Assembly (NCBI RefSeq): GCF_000019685.1
Contig: NC_011247.1
Span: forward strand, 1-64,000
From: Borrelia duttonii Ly
GTDB taxonomy: Bacteria > Spirochaetota > Spirochaetia > Borreliales > Borreliaceae
DNA: 64,000 nucleotides
Reading direction: 5' to 3'
The notes below the pieces were generated by a model. It searched no databases and had not been told where the DNA came from. It saw only the letters and a program-made list of their open reading frames with translations. Within the stretch, counting starts at the first letter, position 1. The number at the start of each line of letters is the position of its first letter. The position numbers and the translations under genes are program-made. Below are positions 43,620 to 52,668 of the stretch, in pieces.

Positions 43620-44588
43620 CTATAACCATAAATATATTTCACGTATCAATTGCTCAACCTTACGACCAAGCTTGACTCGCAATACATTCAAATCATTCTT
43701 AACAGCACAAATTCTAGTATTACATTGTTGATTAGAATTTAAAGGTATAAGGCTAGTAATTGTTCCTAATATTTGCAAAATATCATTTTTATCTTTTGAT
43801 TTTGCCATATCATTAATGACATCTTGTACTAATTTTGTCATTTCTCCCCATTTTGCACAAAACTCATCTAGCCCATTTTTAAGAAAATTAAAACCTGCAA
43901 TATCTTTACTAATTGCCAGTTTAGATAAATTATAATTACTAAAGTCACCCCAATGCCCATTTATAAGTTTATGGATAATATGATCCGAAATATCTTTTAA
44001 TTTAGAAATTAAAGCATGAGATTCATTTTTAGATAAATATTCTTCCAAAACCTTCTCTGGATGACTATTAACCACTATCTTTTGTAGATTATGCAAAGTT
44101 TTAATATCACCTTTTAAAATAGCATAAACATTATTTTTAAAAGGTAAACTATACTCAAAATTAAATTCACTCTCAATATCACTTAGCATATAATCATTAA
44201 ATCCCTCAGGTCTATAATAATACAAAGCTTTAACCCTATCAAAGCTTGTCTTAAAGGCATCATAAGATTCCTCTTCTAGTGTTTTGCTTTTTTTATCCTG
44301 ACCATCTCCCTTATCACCCACAACTACAATACCTTGATCAACTACATTATCTTGAACACCACCACCTGGCAAATCTTTTCCTAATGTAGCCCCACCTCCT
44401 TGATTATCTAATGTAGACCCCACCAATGAATCATCTGTTTTTCCTATTCTATCAGAATTAATTGTCCTTACAGATCTGTCCTTAGAGACATCTCTTTTAC
44501 TTCCAGTATTATCAATTTTTCCCCCACCTTGCTTACAACACAATATTAATAAAGCAAATACAAATGCCAACATATAAATTCGCTGCAT
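43620..44588 (-). CDS. Second-family lipoprotein with Gly-rich linker
   Basis: The 322-residue product starts at ATG behind AAAGGAGGATATTGATTT; lipobox ALLILCC (cysteines 17-18). The linker is Gly/Asp-rich (NQGGGATLGKDLPGGGVQDN). The family core follows: FKTSFDRVKALYYYRPEGFN, NNVYAILKGDIKTLHNLQKI, LKNGLDEFCAKWGEMTKLVQ and CAVKNDLNVLRVKLGRKVEQ. Promoter: TGTGTT (44690-44695) and TAGAAT (44667-44672), 17 bases apart on the minus strand. No known ligand. Confidence 0.84.
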   Translation of the reverse strand: MQRIYMLAFVFALLILCCKQGGGKIDNTGSKRDVSKDRSVRTINSDRIGKTDDSLVGSTLDNQGGGATLGKDLPGGGVQDNVVDQGIVVVGDKGDGQDKKSKTLEEESYDAFKTSFDRVKALYYYRPEGFNDYMLSDIESEFNFEYSLPFKNNVYAILKGDIKTLHNLQKIVVNSHPEKVLEEYLSKNESHALISKLKDISDHIIHKLINGHWGDFSNYNLSKLAISKDIAGFNFLKNGLDEFCAKWGEMTKLVQDVINDMAKSKDKNDILQILGTITSLIPLNSNQQCNTRICAVKNDLNVLRVKLGRKVEQLIREIYLWL

Positions 44589-44666
44589 AAATCAATATCC
44601 TCCTTTGTGTCTTTACTCCATCAACCTTTAAAAATTAGAAAATATCTCTATATTCTAACGTAATAC

Positions 44667-44695
44667 ATTCTACCCCACTATTACAAAACAACACA
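44667..44695 (-). promoter_or_regulatory. Second-family promoter of the 43620-44588 gene
   Basis: Minus strand TGTGTT (44690-44695), a 17-base spacer containing TAATAGTGGGG, TAGAAT (44667-44672). The same block precedes other second-family genes. Confidence 0.5.
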
Positions 44696-44787
44696 TAAAT
44701 CATTAACAATTTTAATTAAATTTTATTAATTAAAATTATAATCTAATATATCTAATAAAAAAGCCTGCCTTAAGTGCAGACTAATTA

Positions 44788-44960
44788 GTGAACTGCTATT
44801 TCTAAATCAAAGATTATAGAAATAGCTTCTTGTTTCATCCCATGATAGTTTTTTAGGTTCTATAAGAACGGTCATCCACTAGAGCATGGTCCACAAGCTT
44901 TACTTCAGGTAGTTCCTGCCTTAGTTTTTATTTCCTTATAATAATAAGCTTTAAGATTTA
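44788..44960 (-). ncRNA. Putative omega (re)RNA of the tnpB element
   Basis: In IS200/IS605 elements the RNA that guides TnpB comes from the right end, overlapping the tnpB 3' end, with the guide taken from DNA just outside the element. Here the right-end sequence is highly conserved between the two copies and has a perfect 9-base stem. The predicted guide is TAATTAGTCTGCACTTAAGG, minus strand, ending near 44768. The boundaries are inferred, not seen. Confidence 0.45.
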
Positions 44961-46044
44961 GAGCTGCATTTATATCTCTATCATGCAAAATATTACAACC
45001 GATACAAGTCCACCTAGTATCACTTAATTTCAGGGTTGTATTTTTAATACCGCAATTGTTGCATAGCTTGCTTGATGGGAAATATCTATCAACTTTATGT
45101 AAATAGGCTCCGCACCCCTCTGATTTATATGATAATTGTCTTACAAACTCATGCCATCCTAAATCATTAACACTTTTGCCAAACATTCCTTTTTGCATGC
45201 CTTTAATTGATAAGTTTTCTATTGCTATATTTTCATAATTAGCTACAAAATAATAAGATAATTTATGTAAAAAATCTTTTCTTTGATTTGAAATTTTCCT
45301 ATGCAACTTGGCAACTCTTAACCTAGATTTAGCTCTATTCCTAGAGCCCTTTTGTTTTTTTGATAGTTTTCTTTGGCATTTCTTAAGTTTGCGTTCATTT
45401 TTTAGTAAATATTTAGGATGATTGATTTTCTCACCTTCACTACTTACTAGAAAATGCCTCATACTCATATCAATACCAACTATCTCTTTTTTATTGTTAT
45501 TGCATTTAGTTTTATCGTTATTTTTAACATCTAAGCACTCAACTGCTACTGAAATATAATATTTATCATCAGTATCTTTTTCTACTACTACATTTTTAAT
45601 AACTTCATTGCTTTTAATTTTCCTATGTAGAACCAACTTTACAAATCCTATTTTAGGTAGCTTTATATAATCATTTTCTATTCTTATTGAGTTTTTTTGA
45701 TTATTAGTTCTAAAGGTTTGCCTATTTTTCTTACTTTTATATTTAGGAAATCCTTGCGTTCTATTTACTTTTTTAATTTCCCTAAAAAAATTACTATACG
45801 CAGAATTTAAGTCAATCCATGCGCTACAAAGAGCCAAACTATCAACTTCCTTTAAGAATGGAAATTCATTTTTATAATTACTTGGATTAACACTAAGACT
45901 TTTCTTATTTTTTTCATAATAATCTTTCTTATCACTTAACATTTTGTTATACAAAAATCTTACACATCCAAATACTTTTGAAAAATATTTCTTTTGATTG
46001 GTGGTGGGATATATTCTGTACTTATAAGCTTTATTAGCACTCAT
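44905..46044 (-). CDS. tnpB: TnpB, RNA-guided nuclease of IS200/IS605 family
   Basis: The 379-residue protein has the N-terminal helix-turn-helix segment typical of OrfB (ANKAYKYRIYPTTNQKKYFS) and a RuvC-like domain with GIDMSMRHFLVSS (Asp about 190) and YENIAIENLSIK (Glu about 275). A zinc ribbon CNNCG...CIGC follows, then the last acidic motif LHDRDINAALNLK. All catalytic positions I know are present, so the nuclease looks intact. It is over 90% like the second copy at 52669-53802. Start ATG has no strong ribosome site. Confidence 0.9.
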   Translation of the reverse strand: MSANKAYKYRIYPTTNQKKYFSKVFGCVRFLYNKMLSDKKDYYEKNKKSLSVNPSNYKNEFPFLKEVDSLALCSAWIDLNSAYSNFFREIKKVNRTQGFPKYKSKKNRQTFRTNNQKNSIRIENDYIKLPKIGFVKLVLHRKIKSNEVIKNVVVEKDTDDKYYISVAVECLDVKNNDKTKCNNNKKEIVGIDMSMRHFLVSSEGEKINHPKYLLKNERKLKKCQRKLSKKQKGSRNRAKSRLRVAKLHRKISNQRKDFLHKLSYYFVANYENIAIENLSIKGMQKGMFGKSVNDLGWHEFVRQLSYKSEGCGAYLHKVDRYFPSSKLCNNCGIKNTTLKLSDTRWTCIGCNILHDRDINAALNLKAYYYKEIKTKAGTT

Positions 46045-46189
46045 TATTTTTTAAAATCATTATATTATATTTTAACTTACGTTACAAATTCATATCCACC
46101 TAAATTTCATAGAAATTATAGGTGGAGTATTCTTTTTAATTTTTTGATAAATTAACACATACAATAATTATAACTATTATAATAGTGAA

Positions 46190-47242
46190 TTACTCCTCGG
46201 CTTTTAATTTATAAACTTGAGTCTCAACCTGTTCGATTAAATCTAAAATCTCATCTTTAATCAAACGTATTGGATCATTCTTATAATTATCAGAACGCAC
46301 AAATAAATTAACAATAGGAGACAAGTGTTTAATAAGTTCGTCTTTGTGATAAAATATTGATGCTTGCACAATTTGATCTTTAATAAGCCCTACTAACCTA
46401 TTCCATTTTAAACATATAGAATCTAAATTACTAACAAGCTCCTTAAGACCCAATACATCTTTACTAGACTGAAGTGCAACTAAATTAGATTTATCAAAAA
46501 TAGAACCATTCTCATTTATAATTCTAAAAATAAGAGACATCGAAAGATGTTGCAAAACATTAAGTAAATCACGAAAATAAGTATAACTACCATCCCAAAC
46601 TAAAAACAAATATATGAGCATTAAATCCAGTTTACTTAAAATCTCCATATCGCCTTGAATAACAGCATAAATATTATTTTTATATAATTCACTATAACTA
46701 GCATCTAACTTACGTTCAATATTATTTAATATATTCTCATCAAACATTCTAGGCCTAGAATAATACAAGCCCTTAAGCTCTTCAATTTTTGCCTGCAACA
46801 TAGCATAATTTTTCTTCAATATTTCTGTTTCTTCTTCTACTTGAACCAACTCTTCTTCTTTATTAACTTCCTTATCTTGTGAAGGATTCTCAACATCTTT
46901 GTCTAAAACATCACTACCCAATGAATCAACCACATTGGTCTTTAAATTTGGTTTATCTGAATCTGTTGTTCTTACTTGATTTATGACGAAATGACCACTT
47001 GGAGTTAAGCCAACTTCTAAATCCAAGTTCAACTTTTTATTTTCAAAATCATCCACTGCAAATTTTGATTGAACATTTTTTACAGTTGACGACGAGATTG
47101 ACTCAGGCCTAGCCCTAACCAAACTCGAATGCAATACATGGTTAGTACCATGAGTCTCATCCCCCCAATGTTTACAACATAATATCAACACACTAAATAT
47201 CAATACACTAAGTAAAAATATTAACCTATAAACTCGTTGCAT
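46190..47242 (-). CDS. Second-family lipoprotein
   Basis: The 350-residue product starts at ATG behind AGGAGGATATTA; signal QRVYRLIFLLSVLIFSVLIL then CC (22-23). A linker of about 100 residues ends in Glu/Val-rich helix (VNKEEELVQVEEETEILKKN). The core has LKGLYYSRPRMFDENILNNI, NNIYAVIQGDMEILSKLDLM, LVSNLDSICLKWNRLVGLIK and ILDLIEQVETQVYKLKAEE. It groups with the next gene (47580-48617). The tnpB element lies directly behind its stop codon. Confidence 0.84.
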   Translation of the reverse strand: MQRVYRLIFLLSVLIFSVLILCCKHWGDETHGTNHVLHSSLVRARPESISSSTVKNVQSKFAVDDFENKKLNLDLEVGLTPSGHFVINQVRTTDSDKPNLKTNVVDSLGSDVLDKDVENPSQDKEVNKEEELVQVEEETEILKKNYAMLQAKIEELKGLYYSRPRMFDENILNNIERKLDASYSELYKNNIYAVIQGDMEILSKLDLMLIYLFLVWDGSYTYFRDLLNVLQHLSMSLIFRIINENGSIFDKSNLVALQSSKDVLGLKELVSNLDSICLKWNRLVGLIKDQIVQASIFYHKDELIKHLSPIVNLFVRSDNYKNDPIRLIKDEILDLIEQVETQVYKLKAEE

Positions 47243-47579
47243 TAATATCCTCCTTTTTTTATATCATAATTATCACATAAGCATTAAAAACATATTTATG
47301 AGATATAGATCTCAATAAACTCTATATCAATTAGAATTAAATAACATGCAATTATTAATTTATTTAATTAAAAATTAAATTATCAACAATATTATTTAAT
47401 AAAAACTCTCTATCTCATATCAAATTATTCCCAATTTTTACTATCAAAAACTCCTTAAAATAATAACTACTACAAAATAAAAAACATAAGTCTACATTTA
47501 AATGCAAACTTATTTACAAGTTATTTATAAATTATTTACAAACAAGCAGATACAATAACTATAAAATTATATTAAATTC
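47243..47579. other. Gap with promoter and hairpin
   Basis: It contains the second-family promoter block of the 46190 gene, CATGTT (47343-47348) and TAGAGT (47319-47324) with an 18-base spacer on the minus strand. At 47488-47511 AAGTTTGCATTTAAATG...ACTT with a following TTTTTTATTTT is a candidate terminator of the 47580 gene. Confidence 0.5.
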
Positions 47580-48617
47580 TCAGTGTTGTCTCCTAGTTAA
47601 TTCATAAACCTTATCTCTAAGAGAAGAACGCAAATTTGTCAACTCATCCTTAAGAATACGTATTTTTACTTCTTCAAAATTCTTAGGAGTATCATATACA
47701 TCAACAATTAACGACAAGTGTTCTACAATAAAAAATACAGAATCAAGATTGGATGCTTCAACAATTCGATCTTGAACTATCTTTACCAACTCACTCCACT
47801 TTTTATGCACAACACTTAAAGTATCTGTCATAACATCAATACACCCAAAATCTTGACTATTCTTCAATTTACTTAAATTCTCATCACTAAATATCTCACC
47901 CTTCTCATCTATAATTTTAAAGATAAGACCCCCAAGATTGTTTAAAATTCTAAAAAAATAATGGGGGTAATTATATTCTGAACTCCAAGATCCAACTGAA
48001 TATCTCATTATAATTTCCAATCTACTTAAAATATGCATATCGCCCTTTAATACAGCATAAACATTATTGTTAGAAGTCCTACTATAATGCAGCTTGACAT
48101 CACTCATAATCTTATCAAGTGTATATTCGCTAAATTTATCAGATCTGTAATAATACAATGTTTTAAGATTGTCAATGCTTGTCATTAATGCATCATAAGA
48201 TTTCTCAAATGTCCTTTGTTTTTGTTCTGTATGATCAGATCCCTTCTCCTCATCAACAACATCAGGTGTCTTCTCCCCATTACTTGGCATATCAGGTAAA
48301 CCATTACTTAACACATTAGGTGGTGGGGTTAAAGTATTTGCATCCTCACCATTTTCTGTTCGTCTTGATGCTGATAAATCACCCACTGGTTTTATGTTAA
48401 TTGACAAATCTACACCTAACTTATTATGTCGTAAATCACCTGTACCTGAAGTCTTTGTTTCTTCCAAGTGAGTATTATTTAACACAGTAGCTGGCATTGA
48501 TCCATAGATCTTCCTATCTCTATTCATTAATTGACCATTACTAATATCGCCTCTATCCTGCCTACAACATAATATAAATACACTAAATACAAATATTATT
48601 CTATAAATCTGATGCAT
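47580..48617 (-). CDS. Second-family lipoprotein
   Basis: The 345-residue product starts at ATG behind AAAGGAGGATTTA; lipobox VFILCC (cysteines 16-17). The linker (to about residue 135) is Asp/Asn/Thr/Pro-rich. The core has IDNLKTLYYYRSDKFSEYTL, NNVYAVLKGDMHILSRLEII, VMTDTLSVVHKKWSELVKIV and ILKDELTNLRSSLRDKVYEL. Both it and the 46190 gene keep 'KGDM.ILS.L' and a long linker, so they are probable sister copies. Confidence 0.84.
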   Translation of the reverse strand: MHQIYRIIFVFSVFILCCRQDRGDISNGQLMNRDRKIYGSMPATVLNNTHLEETKTSGTGDLRHNKLGVDLSINIKPVGDLSASRRTENGEDANTLTPPPNVLSNGLPDMPSNGEKTPDVVDEEKGSDHTEQKQRTFEKSYDALMTSIDNLKTLYYYRSDKFSEYTLDKIMSDVKLHYSRTSNNNVYAVLKGDMHILSRLEIIMRYSVGSWSSEYNYPHYFFRILNNLGGLIFKIIDEKGEIFSDENLSKLKNSQDFGCIDVMTDTLSVVHKKWSELVKIVQDRIVEASNLDSVFFIVEHLSLIVDVYDTPKNFEEVKIRILKDELTNLRSSLRDKVYELTRRQH

Positions 48618-48955
48618 TAAATCCTCCTTTTTCTATTTACATCATAATTTCCATATAAGCATCAAAAACATATTGATGACATATAAAACCCACTACAGTC
48701 TACACCCATTATCATCAAATAACATGAAATTATTAATTTATTTAATTAAAAATTTATTGATTAATAAAATTGCTCTATAAAACATAATTTTAAACAAATT
48801 AATTATATTTATCTTGTCTATATAAATCCTATTTTTTCATTCATAAATAAAACTAAGCCTGCACTTAAGCAGGCTCAGAGAATATTTATACGTCTACTTG
48901 CACTCTTTGAAACGAATACAAGTCCTTAATAAACAAATACTATTATCTACTATTA
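48618..48955. other. Gap with promoter block and terminator
   Basis: It holds the second-family promoter block of the 47580 gene, CATGTT (48721-48726) and TAGACT (48697-48702) with an 18-base spacer on the minus strand, and the terminator of the 48956 gene at 48856-48875. Confidence 0.5.
48856..48875 (-). terminator. Intrinsic terminator after the 48956 gene
   Basis: On the minus strand AGCCTGC...GCAGGCT forms a 7-base GC-rich stem followed by TAGTTTTATTT. Confidence 0.75.
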
Positions 48956-49831
48956 TCAATTTGATTTCACAAGCCCAAGCCTTAGTTTTCTAACTTGCTC
49001 TTCAATCTGATAGCACAAATCTAGCAACTCATTTTTAAGTGAACATAATTGACTAGTAGATTCCTGATCACCTCTTAGAGTATCTAAATCAATAATAGGT
49101 TGTAAATTTTGAATAACATCCTCTTGGGTTGCAAACCTTGCTGCATTGTTAATTATATTTTGAAGCAACTTCACCATTTCTCTCCATTTTTCTCGAATAT
49201 CATCCATCTTATTTCCAAGATTATTAATACCATCTACATCCTGACTATCTTGCATTAAAGCTAAATTATCCTTACTCAAAATAGCACCTGTTTCATTCAT
49301 AATTGCAAAAATAGAGCTCCCTACAATACCACACAACTTAATAAGCAAAGGTCTAGAATTAAGTTCAACACTATATGCATCCCCAGACCCTTTTGTAAGC
49401 ATTAATATTTTTTCTAAGTTATTAAGAGAAATAATATCTCCATTTAAACTTTCATAAACACTATCCTTAAAACCTTGTTTCTCATCAACACCAAATTTTT
49501 TCCTTATGCTATCAAATAAAGACACATTAAAATTCTTAGGTCTACGATTATAAAATCTTTTAAGTTTGTCATAACTTCGCTTAAATTTGGCATAAGCCTT
49601 CTTTGGGGTTTTTGGTACTCTTTTGGTTCGATTATTAAATCTCTCTATAACTTCCACCTGGGCATCTGATGTTAAACCTGAATTACCTGATTTCACTTTA
49701 ACATCTGGCGTAATTGTTGGGAATGAACGTATTTTTCGCATTCCATATTTATCAGGAGTTATAACTCTATCTTGACCACAAGATAACACGCATACACTAA
49801 ACAATAAGATTATAACGCGCATTCTCTGCAT
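48956..49831 (-). CDS. Second-family lipoprotein
   Basis: The 291-residue product starts at ATG 49829-49831 behind AAAGGAGGATATTA; the frame opens further (to 49885) but lacks a ribosome site there. Lipobox FSVCVLSC (cysteine 18). The linker is basic. The core has YDKLKRFYNRRPKNFNVSLF, DSVYESLNGDIISLNNLEKI, LGNKMDDIREKWREMVKLLQ and LCSLKNELLDLCYQIEEQVR. Promoter: TGTGTT (49965-49970) and TAAAAT (49941-49946), 18 bases apart on the minus strand. Confidence 0.84.
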   Translation of the reverse strand: MQRMRVIILLFSVCVLSCGQDRVITPDKYGMRKIRSFPTITPDVKVKSGNSGLTSDAQVEVIERFNNRTKRVPKTPKKAYAKFKRSYDKLKRFYNRRPKNFNVSLFDSIRKKFGVDEKQGFKDSVYESLNGDIISLNNLEKILMLTKGSGDAYSVELNSRPLLIKLCGIVGSSIFAIMNETGAILSKDNLALMQDSQDVDGINNLGNKMDDIREKWREMVKLLQNIINNAARFATQEDVIQNLQPIIDLDTLRGDQESTSQLCSLKNELLDLCYQIEEQVRKLRLGLVKSN

Positions 49832-49940
49832 TAATATCCTCCTTTTGTGATTCAACCTACACAATAATATGTAATGTAATTTCAACTTCTATGTTTATAA
49901 CACTATAAAACATGCTGATACACTACATAGAATGACATAC

Positions 49941-49970
49941 ATTTTACACCCACTATAACCAAATAACACA
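49941..49970 (-). promoter_or_regulatory. Second-family promoter of the 48956-49831 gene
   Basis: Minus strand TGTGTT (49965-49970), an 18-base spacer containing TATAGTGGGTG, TAAAAT (49941-49946). Confidence 0.45.
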
Positions 49971-50024
49971 AAAACTACTAATTATTTTAATAAATTTAAT
50001 TAATTTAATTTGTTACTCAACAGA

Positions 50025-50930
50025 TTAAAACTCTGATGTTGTCTCTTTCTCGGGATATATTATTTTAAAAACTTTCTCTGTAATTCTTGTTCTTAAATTT
50101 ATCAAATCATTTTTAAGTTTACACATTTTAAAGCCAATTCCTAAAACATCAGCTCCACCTGTCACACACTTTTGTTCATATATACAATCTAAATTAATAA
50201 TTGGTCCTAATCCTTTGATAATAAGATTTTTAGCATTAAGTTTCGCTACATCATTAATAACATATTCTATCAACTTCATAATATCATTAAATTTATTATA
50301 CATATCACTCAACATAACAGAAATTTCATTCAAATTTTCCACATTCCCAATAGATTTAATTTTTGCCAAATTAGCAACACTGAAAATTTCAGATCCATTA
50401 TATTTAACTATAACTGCATAAATGGTACGCCAAAAAATCTTCCTTAATGTATCAATCAAAGGTTCAGCATTTTTTTCATACAAATAATCAGATTTGTTTT
50501 CAACAGAAAACAGTACTATTTTTTTTAACTTATTAATAATATTAACATCCCAATTTAATACAGCATAAAGACTATCCTTCAAAGCTTGCATTTCCTCAAC
50601 TCCAAAAGCCTCTTCAAAATCATCAAAAAAAGATACATAAAATCCTTTGGGTTTCTTATATAAAGCTTTAAGTTTTTCAAGATTTACCACAAGTGCCTCA
50701 TAAGCTTGATCAGGAGTTAATAAAATTTTTTTCCTATCCACATTATCTTCAATAAACAAGACTTTACCTACGTCAAAACCATTTTCTTTATATTCTGCAA
50801 CACCTGTTACAACTTGATTTGGTTTGATTTTACTTTTTCTTACAATCGAACTACTAACATTCTCACTACTCCCTTGTCTGCAAGATAATACCAATACAAA
50901 TGAAAAAATTACCACACATATTTGTTGCAT
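50025..50930 (-). CDS. Second-family lipoprotein
   Basis: The 301-residue product starts at ATG 50928-50930 behind AAAGGAGGATATTG; lipobox FVLVLSC (cysteine 16). The core has LEKLKALYKKPKGFYVSFFD, DSLYAVLNWDVNIINKLKKI, NEISVMLSDMYNKFNDIMKL and MCKLKNDLINLRTRITEKVF. A Gly-rich insert (CVTGGADVLGIGF) before the last helix is not seen in its neighbours. It has no recognised ligand. Confidence 0.83.
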   Translation of the reverse strand: MQQICVVIFSFVLVLSCRQGSSENVSSSIVRKSKIKPNQVVTGVAEYKENGFDVGKVLFIEDNVDRKKILLTPDQAYEALVVNLEKLKALYKKPKGFYVSFFDDFEEAFGVEEMQALKDSLYAVLNWDVNIINKLKKIVLFSVENKSDYLYEKNAEPLIDTLRKIFWRTIYAVIVKYNGSEIFSVANLAKIKSIGNVENLNEISVMLSDMYNKFNDIMKLIEYVINDVAKLNAKNLIIKGLGPIINLDCIYEQKCVTGGADVLGIGFKMCKLKNDLINLRTRITEKVFKIIYPEKETTSEF

Positions 50931-51185
50931 CAATATCCTCCTTTTATTTATTCAAAAAACAATTTTTATGAATAAAATATTATCAAAAAACAATGCATAA
51001 ATACATTCTATATGCATTTTCATAAAATTAAACTTATTACACAATAACTTATGTAAATACTTATATTCAATTTCAGTTTAATTTAAATACCATTTTTTAA
51101 GCTAATTAAGTTAACAACAAAAACAAAATACATTATTAAATTAGAAAAAAAGATTAATATACTAAAGATTTATCATAATATAACG

Positions 51186-51989
51186 TTAATATATAACTCG
51201 AATCAATTCATTACTTTTAACTTCAATTTGATAACGCAAATTTATCAAATCATTTTTAAGTTCACAAATTTTATAATTGTCTTTACAAAATTGATTCTTA
51301 TCTATAAAATTCATATCTCTAATTTTTCTCAATTGCAACAAAATCTCGTCTCTAAAAAAATTATTATAATTTTGAATATCATTATAAAAAAATTTTGATA
51401 AATTATTAATGAAATTTTTTAATAAAATCGAAAACTCTGTCCATTTCAAATGCATATCATGTAACATATTCTTAATCTCATTTATACCCGTTATATCTCG
51501 ACTATATTTAAGCTTGTTCAATTTATAATTTCCAAAAACATCATTTTGCTCTAAAATCGCAGACAAGGTGTTTATTACTAAAGTATATATACCTAAAAGT
51601 AACAACACACTATCACTTAAAATATGATTTTTACTATCTCCATCAACAAAAATAACATCAGGACCATTCCAAGCATTAAAAAGGAAATAATTTCTTCTTA
51701 AAATAGCATAAATCAAATCAATATGAAATTGTCTATTAGTAATATTAAATTTACTTTTAAAATCATTAAGAAAAGGAATATTTAAAATTTCAAAACTATC
51801 ATGATATAAGGATTTAAGCTTATTAAAGCTATGTTCTAATTCAGAATAAGCTTGTTTTAATTCAAACTCAGTTAACGATTTTGATACGCCTGTAACTATT
51901 CCTTCTCTTACATTTGCCAAATTAGTTACAGATTGAGCACAAGAAAACGATAATATATTAAGTGCAAATATTATCGCACATACTATCAT
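51186..51989 (-). CDS. Second-family lipoprotein, no linker
   Basis: The 267-residue product starts at ATG behind AAAGGAGAAATAA; signal IVCAIIFALNILSFSC (cysteine 17). The mature protein begins almost at once with the core: LEHSFNKLKSLYHDSFEILN, IDLIYAILRRNYFLFNAWNG, IKNMLHDMHLKWTEFSILLK and ICELKNDLINLRYQIEVKSN. It lacks the KGD motif (RRN instead), so it is a divergent member. It is richer in Phe and Asn than its neighbours. Confidence 0.8.
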   Translation of the reverse strand: MIVCAIIFALNILSFSCAQSVTNLANVREGIVTGVSKSLTEFELKQAYSELEHSFNKLKSLYHDSFEILNIPFLNDFKSKFNITNRQFHIDLIYAILRRNYFLFNAWNGPDVIFVDGDSKNHILSDSVLLLLGIYTLVINTLSAILEQNDVFGNYKLNKLKYSRDITGINEIKNMLHDMHLKWTEFSILLKNFINNLSKFFYNDIQNYNNFFRDEILLQLRKIRDMNFIDKNQFCKDNYKICELKNDLINLRYQIEVKSNELIRVIY

Positions 51990-52198
51990 TTATTTCTCCT
52001 TTCTTTTAGACATACAATAAATTTTTACATTACAAATCTAATATCACATACTAATAAAACATGTATTACTACATATGTAAATCATTCAATATGTTAATTG
52101 TATTCAATACATAAATGTAATATGTTTTTTTATATATATAAAATATAATATAACATAATTAATCTATCTAATTAATATGTTTACAATAAAAACCTTAT

Positions 52199-52629
52199 CT
52201 AACTACATGATTTTTTAGAAAATTTAACATTTATTTTGATTTTGAATATATTTTTGATGATATCAATAGAGGCTCCTCCAGTAGAAATCAGACAATAACT
52301 TCTAGACCAAAAATAAGGTTTCCAATAATATTTATCTAAATGAGTAGAATATTTTTTCCTTATAAGCCTTGAAGCTACTGTTTTTAGAGTATTGATAAAT
52401 TTAGAAGGTTCAATATTGGGGGTAAATTCTAGTAATAAGTAATAAATGAATATGATCCTTGTCATGGTTGAATTCATTAAGGGTTATTTTCCATAAAGAA
52501 CATATATTAAGTATTATTTGGTAAAAAGAAGATGAAAGCTCGGCTTTTATGCCTATATTTAGTAACTAATACTAGGTGATAATTAATAGAATATACGCAG
52601 TGATTATTAAAAGTTAGCTTGTGTGACAT
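52199..52629 (-). pseudogene. tnpA: Decayed tnpA (Y1 transposase) of the IS605 element
   Basis: Reading leftward from ATG 52627-52629: CVYSINYHLVLVTKYRHK, then a one-base insertion in an A run (52545-52548) shifts the frame. The text resumes as AELSSSFYQIILNICSLWKI and NEFNHDKDHIH (the HUH metal-binding motif). A 7-bp tandem duplication (GTAATAA twice, 52432-52445) shifts it again, and LEFTPNIEPSKFINTLKTVA, YYWKPYFWSRSYCLISTGGA follows. Two frameshifts make it inactive. It is divergent from tnpB, the usual IS605 arrangement. Confidence 0.85.
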
Positions 52630-52668
52630 ATACACTTAAGTATAAAATATTATAAAATAATAAAACAT

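Larger units (their letters stand above)
44788..46126 (-). mobile_element. IS200/IS605-family element carrying only tnpB
   Basis: The element reads leftward. The left end is marked by the hairpin TCCACCT...AGGTGGA (46095-46126), tnpB lies at 44905-46044, and the right end ends in a GCTATTTCT...AGAAATAGC hairpin (44795-44826) and the tip GTTCAC (44788-44793). Similarity with the second element (52199-53919) stops exactly after GTTCAC, which fixes this end; the exact left tip is not fixed. It has no tnpA, so it depends on a transposase in trans. Confidence 0.8.
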
